Shown: piece by piece, positions 34,727 to 43,689 of the stretch | Layout: each line of letters begins with the position of its first letter | Numbering within the stretch: position 1 is the stretch's first letter | NCBI GenBank assembly: GCA_903789635.1 | Contig: CAIFEY010000011.1 | Coordinates: forward strand, 784-64,783 | Direction: 5' to 3' | DNA from: an uncultured Eubacteriaceae bacterium | GTDB lineage: Bacteria > Bacillota > Clostridia > Peptostreptococcales > Anaerovoracaceae | DNA: 64,000 nucleotides | Position numbers and translations under genes: made by a program | The notes under the pieces: generated by a model | What the model saw: only the letters and a program-made list of their open reading frames with translations | What the model was told of the DNA's origin: nothing | Database searches by the model: none

Positions 34727-35825
34727 CGGATAACGGGCGGGAAATTGATCGTAATTGATCGTATATACGACAGTCGATGCCTGGACACTGGACAGATGAA
34801 AAGAAATCCGGAAATCGGAGTTCCGATTGAATTCGACTGAAAATGGAAAAGGCCGGGAGGGAGCGCACATGCATTTCCTCCCGGCCTTTCCAGGTCTGTA
34901 AGCTGCAGCCGCGGCAATTTCGGGGGAGCTTCATACTTGGGAAATTAATTATTCGTGTATATTGTATTCCTTTCTGCAGTGTCGCGAATTCTTCGGTTTG
35001 GTGGAACGCGATTTGCGAGATTCCATAATAGCGAAAAACGGGTGCACTTACATAACATGTTCCGAGAGCTGTTCGATCGTATATATTTGCCATCACTATA
35101 ATTTGTTATTCTCCAAGGAATTCATCTGCTTTTCGCGGTCTTTTCAGGCAAAATGTCGTCCGCAGCAATCCAACGACGACTTTATTTTTGACATTTTGTG
35201 CAAATATACATTTAACTTGATCGCATATTTGCCTCTACGGACACTTACAGGGGATATCAAGATCACATCAGGATCGCTCACGGATCATTTTCATGCAGCA
35301 TCAGGACCATTTTGATTTGTCAGACTACTTCACCCGCTTTTTGGCGGTGAAAAAGTTCCACCAAGACGCAGGAAAATAGGCATTGCAGAAATTCGGAAAA
35401 GCCGTTCCACCAAACTTCAAGATTTAACCTCTTACTGAAAAACGAAAGTCAATAACGTCCTTCTGAGGGTATTTCGATAGATTAAATCTATGTGTACTGT
35501 ATACCGGGACCCGCCGCTGTTAGATCATTTTGTCGCGGTGCGGGATGCGGCGGGCAAGCGTTGCGAAATGGCCGACTTGCCATCGTTTCATTTCGCTGCC
35601 GTCACCCGTTCACTGAAACTGAAAAAGAGGCCGCGAAAAAATGAACGAGCATTTTTTTCACGGCTCCAAGTCTGTAAGCTGATGGACGCGGCGATAAAAG
35701 CGCTCCCACAGCAATGATATGACGAATTGCTTCCCGGCGCTCTGCGGGTGTTCCGTTTACAGGATTCCGGGCGCCGCGTCAGGTTCTTTCCGCCTTCTGA
35801 CCGCCGCGCCGCAATAGCTCAGCAA
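34727..35825. other. 1.1-kb region without genes, with dispersed inverted repeats
   Basis: No supported ORF. A hairpin with 12-base arms lies at 34849-34860 and 34877-34888; it has no clear T tail on the plus strand. TTTGGTGGAACG at about 34996 faces CGTTCCACCAAA at about 35404, with another TTCCACCAA near 35353. This could be the trace of a small mobile or duplicated element. A minus-strand terminator lies at 35627. Confidence 0.5.
35622..35666 (-). terminator. Terminator of the lysR-prdED transcript
   Basis: The arm at 35650-35666 pairs over about 16 bases with 35627-35643. On the minus strand it is followed by TTTTTCAG. It lies about 160 bases past the stop at 35826. Confidence 0.7.
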
Positions 35826-37091
35826 TCAGATCAGCGTGTGGATCGCGCCGTCCAGGACCTGCGTCGGAGTGAGGAAGACCGGGTCGTTGTTTCGCAGGCG
35901 CATCTGCTGCGCGACGAGGATTCCGCCCGGCTGGTCAGGGAAGACGACCGTGTCGTACATATTCCCGAGACCGGAAGAAATTTTCACAAGAATCAGTCGT
36001 TTTTTGCCGGGATGAGGCTCGCAGCGGAAGGTGTGCGCGGCGAAAGGCGCCTTCTCCGCATCATGGTATCTCTTAAGCATGGCCTCGCGGATCTCCTGGA
36101 GGATCGTGTCGGAGACGAGGTGTGCGGCTTCGATTCCCTCCGCCGTCCTGCCCTGGCCGTCCTCGAACAGGAAGTCGAGGTGCAGGATCAGGTCGGACGA
36201 TGACGGCGTTCCCGCCCGGTCAAAATATACCCGATCCGAGAGGATCCCTTCTGATGAGCCGATGTTCGCCGGCTGGAATCCGCTGCCGTCCTCGACGCCG
36301 TTCAGCATCGCGCGGATGCCCTTCAGCTCGAGTGTCGTCCCGCTGCCGAGCGTTCCGTTCTCCTTGACCGCGATCGGCTCGATGTCGAGGTTGGAATTTA
36401 CGAAGATGTCGTGCTTATCCGGCGGGATGACGTCGACGTGGAGCTCCCGGATCCTCGTCTCGTCCTGGATCAGAGACTGGCCGATATCCTCCCGCAGGAC
36501 GAGTGTCCCGTCCGGGCGGAGTTCCGTCTTCTCCCCGAAGGTCACGCGCTTTACCGGAAGCTCGATCCGCATGAGCTCACCGGCTGCGGCGAACCTCGGA
36601 TCGACGCCTGCTGCCTGTGTGCGGCGGAAAGAGCGGTCGACCTGGTGCTTGAGGATACCGACCGCCTTGTAGGCGTCGTCCTCGGTGAGGTTGTTCTCAC
36701 CCACGCAGCAGGTCTCGTAGCCGGACGCCTCCTTGTTGAAGTCGACGATCGTGTTGACGTATGGGTTGGTGCAGACGAGCCGGCCCTGCAGGCCGATATA
36801 GCTTGCGCCTACGGAGAGGATGCCGTTCTCCCCGAGCGCGCGGATGACCTCGGTGAAGTCGATGTGGTGGTTGCCCCAGCCGTCGATCGCGACGACGGCG
36901 CCGTCGGCGTGCATATCCGCCGCCATCCGGCCGGTAAGCTCCGCGGTGCGGACCTTTTCCGTGAAGTTCTCCGACACGCCGTCCAGCAGTACGCCGGCAA
37001 AGTCGACGTCCGGATCAGCGAGCAGCTGCCGCGTTACCGGGCAGTTGTAATGATGAAGCGTAGTCATCTTGATGCTAGGTCCAAGTCCCAT
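35826..37091 (-). CDS. Circularly permuted PrdE-PrdD fusion protein
   Basis: A 421-residue protein built from two PrdA-derived modules in the reverse of the PrdA order. Residues 1-160 match PrdE and the PrdA C-terminus (start MGLGPSIKMTTLHHY; HADGAVVAIDGWGNHHIDF). Residues about 170-421 match PrdD and the PrdA centre (GTLGSGTTLELKG, GSSEGILSDRVYFDRAG, ISSGLGNMYDTVVFPDQ). It ends LTPTQVLDGAIHTLI, directly before where PrdA has its Cys-Ile-Gly-Pro processing site. The start corresponds to the residue after that site. It has no pyruvoyl-forming cysteine. AAGGAG precedes the ATG. It follows the LysR gene by 50 bases on the same strand and is divergent from the second prdA. I infer an accessory subunit of the second reductase. 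Confidence 0.85.
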   Translation of the reverse strand: MGLGPSIKMTTLHHYNCPVTRQLLADPDVDFAGVLLDGVSENFTEKVRTAELTGRMAADMHADGAVVAIDGWGNHHIDFTEVIRALGENGILSVGASYIGLQGRLVCTNPYVNTIVDFNKEASGYETCCVGENNLTEDDAYKAVGILKHQVDRSFRRTQAAGVDPRFAAAGELMRIELPVKRVTFGEKTELRPDGTLVLREDIGQSLIQDETRIRELHVDVIPPDKHDIFVNSNLDIEPIAVKENGTLGSGTTLELKGIRAMLNGVEDGSGFQPANIGSSEGILSDRVYFDRAGTPSSSDLILHLDFLFEDGQGRTAEGIEAAHLVSDTILQEIREAMLKRYHDAEKAPFAAHTFRCEPHPGKKRLILVKISSGLGNMYDTVVFPDQPGGILVAQQMRLRNNDPVFLTPTQVLDGAIHTLI

Positions 37092-37141
37092 GCTTGTGCT
37101 CCTTTCTTCATCTGAACCCTGGTCAGCTCGGGTGAAGGCTC

Positions 37142-38041
37142 TTAGCCCTGCGCGAACGGGTCCGCACAGTCCGTCTGGAAGTGGTTCAGGATGAAACGTA
37201 TAAACAGTTTAACGAGGGGAGCGGCGTTCTTAGTGTTCTTGATTCCGACGCCCAGGGTCCGCTTGTGCGGAGGGTCCAGGGGCAGAACCTGAACGTCTGC
37301 AGGGGTGTCCGTCGTGGAAAGCTTCGGCAGGAGCGCGGCGCCCAGGCCGCGTTCGACCATCGCGATGATGGTCTGGTCGTCCTTGGAAGAGAAGCGGATG
37401 TTAGGAGTGATGTCCGCCTTCTGGATCGCACGGTGGACGTCGTACTCGATGCCGGCCTGCGAGATGATGAAGGGACGGCGGTCGAAGACGTCGATCGGCA
37501 CGGAGGTCTGGCCCTGCAGCAGCGGAAAATCCGGGGGCAGGATCGCCACGATCGGATCGTCCGTCAGAGGGTAGAAGTGCAGCGGGCTGTTTTGATTCTG
37601 GCTGTAGAGACAAAAGTCGACTTCATTATTCACGGTCCACCTCTCCAGGTCATCGCTGCCGCCTTCCTTGATGTCGATCGTGATCGAAGGGTGTGAGCGG
37701 GCGAAGTCCTTCAAGATATCCGGGAGGACGTACAGGGCGATGCTCGGGAAGGTGCCGATCGTCAGCGTGCCGACTTCCATGCCGTGCAGGTCGTAGATGA
37801 ACTGTTCGACCTTCTCGTTCTCATTCAGTAAAGCGTTGATATGCGGGAGCAGCTCGCGCGCCACGGGCGTCGGGTGGACGCCGTACCGGTCGCGGACGAA
37901 CAGGTCGATCCCTGTCTCCTTCTCCATCGATTTCAGCATGTGGCTGATCGCAGATTGGGTGTAGCCCGTCAGGTCGGCAGTCTTGGAAATGTTCTCCGTC
38001 TGCGTCGTCAATACGAATATTTTGCATTTTTTAATATCCAT
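37142..38041 (-). CDS. LysR family regulator of the second reductase locus
   Basis: A 299-residue LysR-type regulator. The N-terminal winged helix contains VLTTQTENISKTADLTGYTQSAISHMLKSMEKETGIDLFVRDRYGVHPTPVA, followed by a linker helix. The periplasmic-binding-like effector domain (about 90-290) begins VGTLTIGTFPSIALYVLP. It is co-directional with the prdE-prdD fusion and divergent from prdA2, the arrangement of a LysR protein acting on both. A 7-6-7 dyad lies in the shared upstream region. The effector is probably the substrate of the second reductase, which is inference. Confidence 0.9.
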   Translation of the reverse strand: MDIKKCKIFVLTTQTENISKTADLTGYTQSAISHMLKSMEKETGIDLFVRDRYGVHPTPVARELLPHINALLNENEKVEQFIYDLHGMEVGTLTIGTFPSIALYVLPDILKDFARSHPSITIDIKEGGSDDLERWTVNNEVDFCLYSQNQNSPLHFYPLTDDPIVAILPPDFPLLQGQTSVPIDVFDRRPFIISQAGIEYDVHRAIQKADITPNIRFSSKDDQTIIAMVERGLGAALLPKLSTTDTPADVQVLPLDPPHKRTLGVGIKNTKNAAPLVKLFIRFILNHFQTDCADPFAQG

Positions 38042-38135
38042 CTGGTCCGCTTGCTCCGTTCTAACTTTGTCTAAATTCTAACGATTAACGGCTTAACTAT
38101 AGACAGGTATGAATTTAATTCAATTCTATCAATAC

Positions 38136-38155
38136 TATTTGTCGCTATACAAATA
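38136..38155. promoter_or_regulatory. Candidate LysR binding dyad between lysR and prdA2
   Basis: TATTTGT (38136-38142) and ACAAATA (38149-38155) form an inverted repeat with a six-base centre, fitting the T-N11-A form. It lies in the 340-base divergent region, otherwise without a gene. Confidence 0.5.
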
Positions 38156-38384
38156 CCATCTCAGACATTATAGTTTAGGCAGTGAGATAAAGCAACACGG
38201 CGAGTAAATATAGAAAAGATTATGAATTGCGCGCACATTGATCGAAAAGGCCAATCGATCTCATGGGAGTGGCTGTGCACGTAACACCGGTGAATCTGTT
38301 CTGAAGCCGCCGGCAGGCTTTACGACTAAATTAGTAAACAACGATTAGATAGGTAAATAATCGAGAAAATTTAGGAGGAAACTT

Positions 38385-40148
38385 ATGTCAATCAATAAGG
38401 AAACGATGCTCCAGCATTTGAAAGATCCTGCAGTCATCTGCTGCAGGAAAGAGAAGGGTAAGGTTATCGGACCTGAGGACCTCGAGGATCCGGCAATCTT
38501 TGACGATATGATCGAATCCGGACTGCTCGAGCTGAGCAGCGAGGGTCTGACGATCGAGCAGGTCGTCGGCTGCACACTGATGCAGGATACGGAGGCGCTG
38601 ACTCCGCTGACAAAGGATCTTCTGAACAAGGTTAACCCGGTAGAGGGCCCGGCTCCGAAGGCAGAGGCACCGGTTGAGACATTCGCACCGGTTGTCAGCC
38701 AGAGCGTAAAGAGCGACGGTTCCATTCACATTGAGATTGGAAAGGCTGAGAAGATCGAGAACCTGAAGTTCGACATTCCGGTCATCGCAGGCGCTGCCGC
38801 AGCAGCTGAGACAGCAGCACCGAGCGGACAGAAGCACGTAATGCGTACACTGATCAAGAAGCACATCAAGATCACGGACGCTGAGATCGGAACGGAGACA
38901 TCCATCAAGGACGGAAAGATCACGATCGATAAGAACATCATCGAGAAGGCTCTGAAGGAAGATGAGCTGTGCGTAAAGATGGAACTCGACGTTATCCATC
39001 CGGACGAGCGTCATCAGTACACGAACACGATCATGGACGTTGTTCCAATCGCGACGAAGGTTGAGGGCGAGCACCTCGGTTCCGGAGTTACGAAGGTTGC
39101 TGACGGAGTAGTCTTCATGCTGACCGGTACAGACGAGGACGGCACACAGGTTCACGAGTTCGGTTCCTCTGAAGGATACCTCGACGAGAAGATGTACTTC
39201 GGCCACCCTGGCTGCGCTGATGAGAACGACATCATCATCCGCTGCAACACGACAGTTAAGCGCCTGACAGGAATGACCCGCCCGGGCCCGTTCGCAGCTC
39301 ACAAGTGCCAGGACTACGTTATCCAGGCTGTAAGAGACGAGCTGAAGAAGTACGACGGAGAGGTCGTTCGTGAAGAGGTCTGCGAGGACGTCCGCCGCGA
39401 AGGAAACCCGAGAGTCGTCCTGGTTAAGGAGATCATGGGCCAGGGAGCTATGCACGACAACGTACTCTGCCCGACAGAGCCATGCGGCGTACAGGGCGGA
39501 CAGAAGAACGTTGACTGCGGAAACGTTCCAATCATGCTGACACCGAACCAGGTAAGAGACGGATCCATCCACGCACTGACCTGCATCGGACCTGCAACTA
39601 AGGAAATGACCCGTCACTACATCCGTGAGCCGCTGGTCGAGGGACTCGCAGCTGATGAAGAGCTCGATCTGATCGGCGTAGTCTGCGTAGGTTCCCCACA
39701 GGTCAACGACGAGAAGATGTGGGTTTCCGAGAGACTCGGATACCTCCTCGAGACACTGGACATCGACGGATGCATCATCACGACAGAAGGTTTCGGAAAC
39801 AACCACATCGACTTCATTCAGCACATCGGACAGGCTGGATCCCGTGGAATTCCGGTTGTAGGAGTTTCCTTCTGCGCTTACCAGGGACAGCTGGTTGTCG
39901 GAAACAAGTATGCGGATGCCATGGTTGAAGAGAACATGGATGCCGGCGGATTCGAGAACGACGTAGCTGGATGCTCCTGCGTAACCCCTGAGGTTGCTGC
40001 TCGTGCGATCCAGATGCTGAAGAATAAGATGGCAGGCGTAAAGATCAACCCGGCACCGAAGAAGTGGAACAACGACGTCATCAACGAGAACAACAAGCTC
40101 CTGGGACTGCCGGAGACTGTACTGCTCGATAACGGAACACTGCACTAA
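38385..40148 (+). CDS. Second PrdA-type pyruvoyl reductase proprotein
   Basis: A 587-residue paralogue of PrdA, complete in layout. The N-terminal domain has the CC motif (DPAVICCRKEKGKVI). A shorter linker, a central domain (TGTDEDGTQVHEFGSSEG, EIMGQGAMHDN), the processing site HALTCIGPATKEMTRHYIREP and a C-terminal TTEGFGNNHIDF follow. Cys400 is the expected pyruvoyl precursor, so self-cleavage should occur. It lacks the long Ala-rich second linker and the C-terminal tail after LPETVLL seen in prdA. Divergence from prdA is substantial, so a different substrate is plausible. AGGAGG lies upstream. It overlaps the next gene as TAATG. Confidence 0.93.
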   Translation: MSINKETMLQHLKDPAVICCRKEKGKVIGPEDLEDPAIFDDMIESGLLELSSEGLTIEQVVGCTLMQDTEALTPLTKDLLNKVNPVEGPAPKAEAPVETFAPVVSQSVKSDGSIHIEIGKAEKIENLKFDIPVIAGAAAAAETAAPSGQKHVMRTLIKKHIKITDAEIGTETSIKDGKITIDKNIIEKALKEDELCVKMELDVIHPDERHQYTNTIMDVVPIATKVEGEHLGSGVTKVADGVVFMLTGTDEDGTQVHEFGSSEGYLDEKMYFGHPGCADENDIIIRCNTTVKRLTGMTRPGPFAAHKCQDYVIQAVRDELKKYDGEVVREEVCEDVRREGNPRVVLVKEIMGQGAMHDNVLCPTEPCGVQGGQKNVDCGNVPIMLTPNQVRDGSIHALTCIGPATKEMTRHYIREPLVEGLAADEELDLIGVVCVGSPQVNDEKMWVSERLGYLLETLDIDGCIITTEGFGNNHIDFIQHIGQAGSRGIPVVGVSFCAYQGQLVVGNKYADAMVEENMDAGGFENDVAGCSCVTPEVAARAIQMLKNKMAGVKINPAPKKWNNDVINENNKLLGLPETVLLDNGTLH

Positions 40149-40591
40149 TGGCGGATTACACGATAAATCCGGTCATGATGGGCGGTCTGGTCAAGGATAC
40201 CTCCGGAGAGAGAATCAAGATCCACCTTCACGGGCGCCTCGGCGTAATCGAGGTACCGAGATGGCTGATCAGGGATGATATCGAACTGGAGCCGGGACAC
40301 GATCTGGACTTCTACTTCAGCTACATCCAGGTAAACACGCATCCGTACGACTACGATGCGTCCTCCCTGGATCCCGCACTTGACCTGACCCCCTGCCTGA
40401 TCGGCGGAAAATTGATCGAAGTCAACGACACGGCAGCAAAAATCGAGATGATGAATAATTTAGGAACAGTTGCAGTGCCGCGCAGATGGCTGTTTACCAA
40501 CGACGCTCTGGAAGAGGGACAGAACTGCGAATTCTACTTCAGCTGCATGAACGTCGTCGGGAAGAAAGATATTCCGCCGGAGTCCATCTAG
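40148..40591 (+). CDS. Small Prd-linked protein, tandem-domain form
   Basis: A 147-residue protein contains two copies of the small domain found singly at 6065-6376. The first is GGLVKDTSGERIKIHLHGRLGVIEVPRWLI...GHDLDFYFSYIQV. The second is GGKLIEVNDTAAKIEMMNNLGTVAVPRRWLF...GQNCEFYFSCMNVV. The matching position between prdA and prdB, and coupling to prdA2 by a TAATG overlap, argue for a shared role in the complex. Function unknown. Confidence 0.8.
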   Translation: MADYTINPVMMGGLVKDTSGERIKIHLHGRLGVIEVPRWLIRDDIELEPGHDLDFYFSYIQVNTHPYDYDASSLDPALDLTPCLIGGKLIEVNDTAAKIEMMNNLGTVAVPRRWLFTNDALEEGQNCEFYFSCMNVVGKKDIPPESI

Positions 40592-40642
40592 GGACAGCGG
40601 GCATTTTGAGAGAAAAGCAAGACCGATAAGGAGGAAAAATAG

Positions 40643-41368
40643 ATGAAACTTACAACTGTAGAAGGCATGACTTCTGAAATCTTTGTGCCTGTTACACCGG
40701 CACCGGTGTTCAATGAACTGAAGAAGCCGCTGAGCGAGTGCAAGGTCGCATTCATCACAGCAGGCGGAATCCATAAGAAGGACCAGACTCCGTTCAACAC
40801 ATCCGGAGACTTCTCCTACAGAGTCATCCCGTTCGACACACCGTCCGATCAGCTGATGGTAACGCACGGCGGATTCGACAACTCTGACATCAACAAGGAC
40901 GTCAACGCGATGTTCCCGATCGACAGACTGCATGAGCTGGTAGACGCCGGCTTCATCGGATCCCTGCCTGAGGAGACATACACATTCATGGGCGGCGGCG
41001 GAAACGTCGAGAAGTTCAAGAACGAGACAGGTCCGGAAATCGCAAGAAAGCTGAAGGAGCAGGGCGTCGATGTCGTTCTCTGCACAGGAGGCTGCGGAAC
41101 CTGCCACCGTTCGGCTACAATCGTAACCAGATGCTGTGAAGAGGCTGGAATGAGCTGCTGCGTCATCGCTGCGCTTCCTCCGATCGCTCGTCAGCAGGGT
41201 GCTCCGAGAATCACTGCACCGCACGTTCCAATCGGATCCAACGCAGGTGAGCCGAACAACGTCGAGATGCAGACGGCTATCGTCAAGGAATCCCTGGAGT
41301 GGGTTCGTGACTGCCCGAGCTACAACCAGATCAAGGTTCTGCCTTACGAGTACAGCCATAACGTATAA
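40643..41368 (+). CDS. Second PrdB-type reductase subunit, cysteine form
   Basis: A 241-residue paralogue of PrdB, the same length as the selenoprotein at 6387-7112. At residue 151, where PrdB has selenocysteine, it has cysteine (codon TGC at 41093-41095) in GGCGTCHRSATIV, giving a CxxC pair. FDNSDINKDVNAMFPIDRLHELV, the GGGGN segment and IAALPPIARQQGAPRITAPHVPIGSNAGEPNN are shared. No SECIS hairpin follows. AAGGAGG precedes the start. It ends the prdA2 operon. Cysteine forms of selenoenzymes usually work more slowly but free the system from selenium supply; whether that applies here is inference. Confidence 0.93.
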   Translation: MKLTTVEGMTSEIFVPVTPAPVFNELKKPLSECKVAFITAGGIHKKDQTPFNTSGDFSYRVIPFDTPSDQLMVTHGGFDNSDINKDVNAMFPIDRLHELVDAGFIGSLPEETYTFMGGGGNVEKFKNETGPEIARKLKEQGVDVVLCTGGCGTCHRSATIVTRCCEEAGMSCCVIAALPPIARQQGAPRITAPHVPIGSNAGEPNNVEMQTAIVKESLEWVRDCPSYNQIKVLPYEYSHNV

Positions 41369-41793
41369 GGGACAAAGGCGGCACCGGAACGGCAATGAAA
41401 TGGACTGCTGTGCGATGGTGTGATGATAAGTAGGGAATATTAATAATAATCTTCCTGGTCGGTTAATTTAGCTGATGATAGAAACTGGCGCTCATTCTTC
41501 TGCACCTGGCGCCGGTTTCGCTGAAATACAGATATATATGGATTTTCAATTCCGTCCGGGACGGGCGCAGCGCGGGGCTGTGCCTGTCTCGGACGGCGTT
41601 TTTGCGTGGCCCGCGAGGGCCTGGAACGGTGGGCGGCAGGGAAGGATGTGCATCAGTGTTGGAATTGAAGAAGATATTCCTGCGGGCGTGAACTTTGTCT
41701 GAAATGGAAAGAATATTCAAGTAGTAAACAGGGAAAAATATGGTAATATAGGGATAAGGGAGGGGAGAGTATATATAGGAAGGGATGAATGAT
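41369..41793. other. Intergenic region after prdB2
   Basis: No gene. It contains CTGGCGCTCATTCTTCTGCACCTGGCGCCGG-type hairpin potential near 41484-41515 and GTGAACTTTGTCTGA at 41688-41702, one of the dispersed words. TTGGAATT at 41659 echoes the repeats at 11507 and 29858. Confidence 0.4.
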
Positions 41794-43689
41794 ATGCGGA
41801 AGAAGATTGCTTTTTTTACCTCGGACTGGAACTACCAGCTGGTCAATCGTTTCCTGGAAGGGATGGAGCAGTTTCTGGAGATGAATCCGGACGTGGATAT
41901 TTCTGTGTTCGATGAGTTTGGTGTTTACGGAAGTGATGAGCCGCAGGAGGCGTCGGACGAGTTCTTCTATCTGCCGGATCTGACGCGTTACGACGGGGTG
42001 ATCCTGGAGGGGAATCAGTCCTGGCCGGGGGAGATGCGGCAGAAGTTCGCGGATCACGTGATGGGATTCGGGCTTCCGGCAGTGTCGATCAATTATCAGC
42101 TGCAGGGGGTGACCTTTGTCGGGACGGACAACTTCGAGGCTGAGAAGGAGGTCACGGAGCACGTCATCCGGGCGCATGGGGCGAGGAAGCTCCTGTTCGT
42201 CACGGGCCTGATGCGCAGCGCGGAGGCGCAGTCGAGGGAGCAGGGATTCCTGGCGGCCTGCAGGGAGAACGGGATCGGTTCTGCCAGCTACAGGATCGTC
42301 GAGGGCAACTGGTCGAGGCAGTGCGGTTACGACACCGCCGAGGATCTCCTGCTGGAAAACGGCTACGACGTCTCCAGGCTGCCGGATGCGGCGATTCTGA
42401 GCAACGACGAGATGGCAGTCGGGTTCTGCGACCGGATGAAGGAGGGCGGCGTGCGCGTGCCGGAGGACATCATCGTGACGGGGTTCGACAACCTCACAAT
42501 CGGGGCGTTCCACGACCCAAGGCTCTGCACGATCGAGCGCGACTACCCGGGAATCACGTACACGGCGCTTTCCGTGCTGAAGGAACGGATCGAGGGAGGC
42601 AACGGCGGCGGGAGCGACTGCATCTACAGCCCGTACCGCCTGAAAAACAGCGCTTCCTGCGGCTGCCCGAACGACGCGGATGATATCCAGCGCCTGAAGA
42701 GGGATTACCACAAGCAGGAGACGTACATGCAGAAGTTCTACCGCAGCCAGTCGGCGATGGACCGCGCGGTGCTTGGTGCGGACAACCTCAGCGACTTCAT
42801 GGACACGTTCGAGAAGTTCGCGCCGGTGCTGGGTGCGCGCAACGTGTATCTGGTCCTGAATGCTGAATACCTGCGCCAGTACGAGCGGGCTCGGCTCGGC
42901 GGGGAGTACTCGGAGCAGGCGGAGCTCATGGCGGTCAGCGGTGCGGATGCGGGGTCGCTCGTGAAGAACGAGGGCACGCACGTCTACTGCGAGTTTGCGG
43001 CAAAGGACATGCTCCCGGAGGCGATCCCGACAGAGAATCGGCTGATGATCTTCTGCCCGCTGCACAACGACCGGATTCACGTGGGATACGTGGCTCTGGA
43101 CGGCCGCTCGCCTTCCATCGAGTTCAACTTCCTGCAGACGACGCTGATGCTGATGGAGAACGCGATGGAGAACATCCGGAGGACGCACCTTCTGAAGCAG
43201 CTGAATCACCGCCTGCACAACCTCTACGTGAAGGACCCGCTGACGGGCCTGTACAACCGGATCGGCCTGGAACGCTACGGCGTCCCGCTGTTCGAGCGCC
43301 TCAGCGGCGAGGATAAAGCGGTGCGCATCTGCTTCCTGGACATCGACAACATGAAGGAGATCAACGCGGTCTACGGCTACGAGATGGGCGACACGGCGCT
43401 GCGCATGATGGCGGACAGCATCAACGCGATCGGCAGCGAGGAGGGCTGCTTCGCGATGCGCTACGGCAGCGACGAGTTCCTCCTGCTCGGCGAGATCGTC
43501 GCGGACGGGCTAGACGAGAAGCTGATCGACGCGGTCAACCGCGCGGCCAAAGACAACGGCTACCCGTTCCGCCTGCAGGTCAGCCTCGGGCAGTACGTGC
43601 TGAATGCCGGTGAGAAGGCATCTCTCCAGACCTGCATCAACCGCGCCGGCCAGAACATGAACGCGGTCAAGAAGCTGCACCATTCCTAA
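41794..43689 (+). CDS. LacI-type ligand-binding domain fused to a GGDEF domain
   Basis: A cytosolic signalling protein of about 631 residues. Residues 1 to about 295 form a LacI/RbsB-like periplasmic-binding fold without a DNA-binding domain (YDGVILEGNQSW, TEHVIRAHGARKLLFVTGL, DAAILSNDEMAVGFCDRM, VTGFDNLTIGAF). A middle linker region of about 150 residues follows. A C-terminal GGDEF domain then has DPLTGLYNRIGLERYG, the metal-binding FLDIDNMKEIN and the signature RYGSDEFLLL (GSDEF instead of GGDEF). No transmembrane segment is seen. It should sense a small molecule in the cytoplasm and adjust c-di-GMP. The ATG at 41794 has AGGAAGGG nine bases upstream; the ATG at 41785 is too close. Confidence 0.87.
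   Translation: MRKKIAFFTSDWNYQLVNRFLEGMEQFLEMNPDVDISVFDEFGVYGSDEPQEASDEFFYLPDLTRYDGVILEGNQSWPGEMRQKFADHVMGFGLPAVSINYQLQGVTFVGTDNFEAEKEVTEHVIRAHGARKLLFVTGLMRSAEAQSREQGFLAACRENGIGSASYRIVEGNWSRQCGYDTAEDLLLENGYDVSRLPDAAILSNDEMAVGFCDRMKEGGVRVPEDIIVTGFDNLTIGAFHDPRLCTIERDYPGITYTALSVLKERIEGGNGGGSDCIYSPYRLKNSASCGCPNDADDIQRLKRDYHKQETYMQKFYRSQSAMDRAVLGADNLSDFMDTFEKFAPVLGARNVYLVLNAEYLRQYERARLGGEYSEQAELMAVSGADAGSLVKNEGTHVYCEFAAKDMLPEAIPTENRLMIFCPLHNDRIHVGYVALDGRSPSIEFNFLQTTLMLMENAMENIRRTHLLKQLNHRLHNLYVKDPLTGLYNRIGLERYGVPLFERLSGEDKAVRICFLDIDNMKEINAVYGYEMGDTALRMMADSINAIGSEEGCFAMRYGSDEFLLLGEIVADGLDEKLIDAVNRAAKDNGYPFRLQVSLGQYVLNAGEKASLQTCINRAGQNMNAVKKLHHS

Noticed and set aside
34713-35096. 127-residue minus-strand frame after the VWA gene
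   Set aside because: It crosses hairpins and has no ribosome site or similarity to a known domain.
35770-35830. TGA at the end of the PrdE-PrdD fusion as selenocysteine
   Set aside because: The downstream frame is short and lacks a redox motif, and no SECIS-like hairpin follows; prdD ends at the same place.
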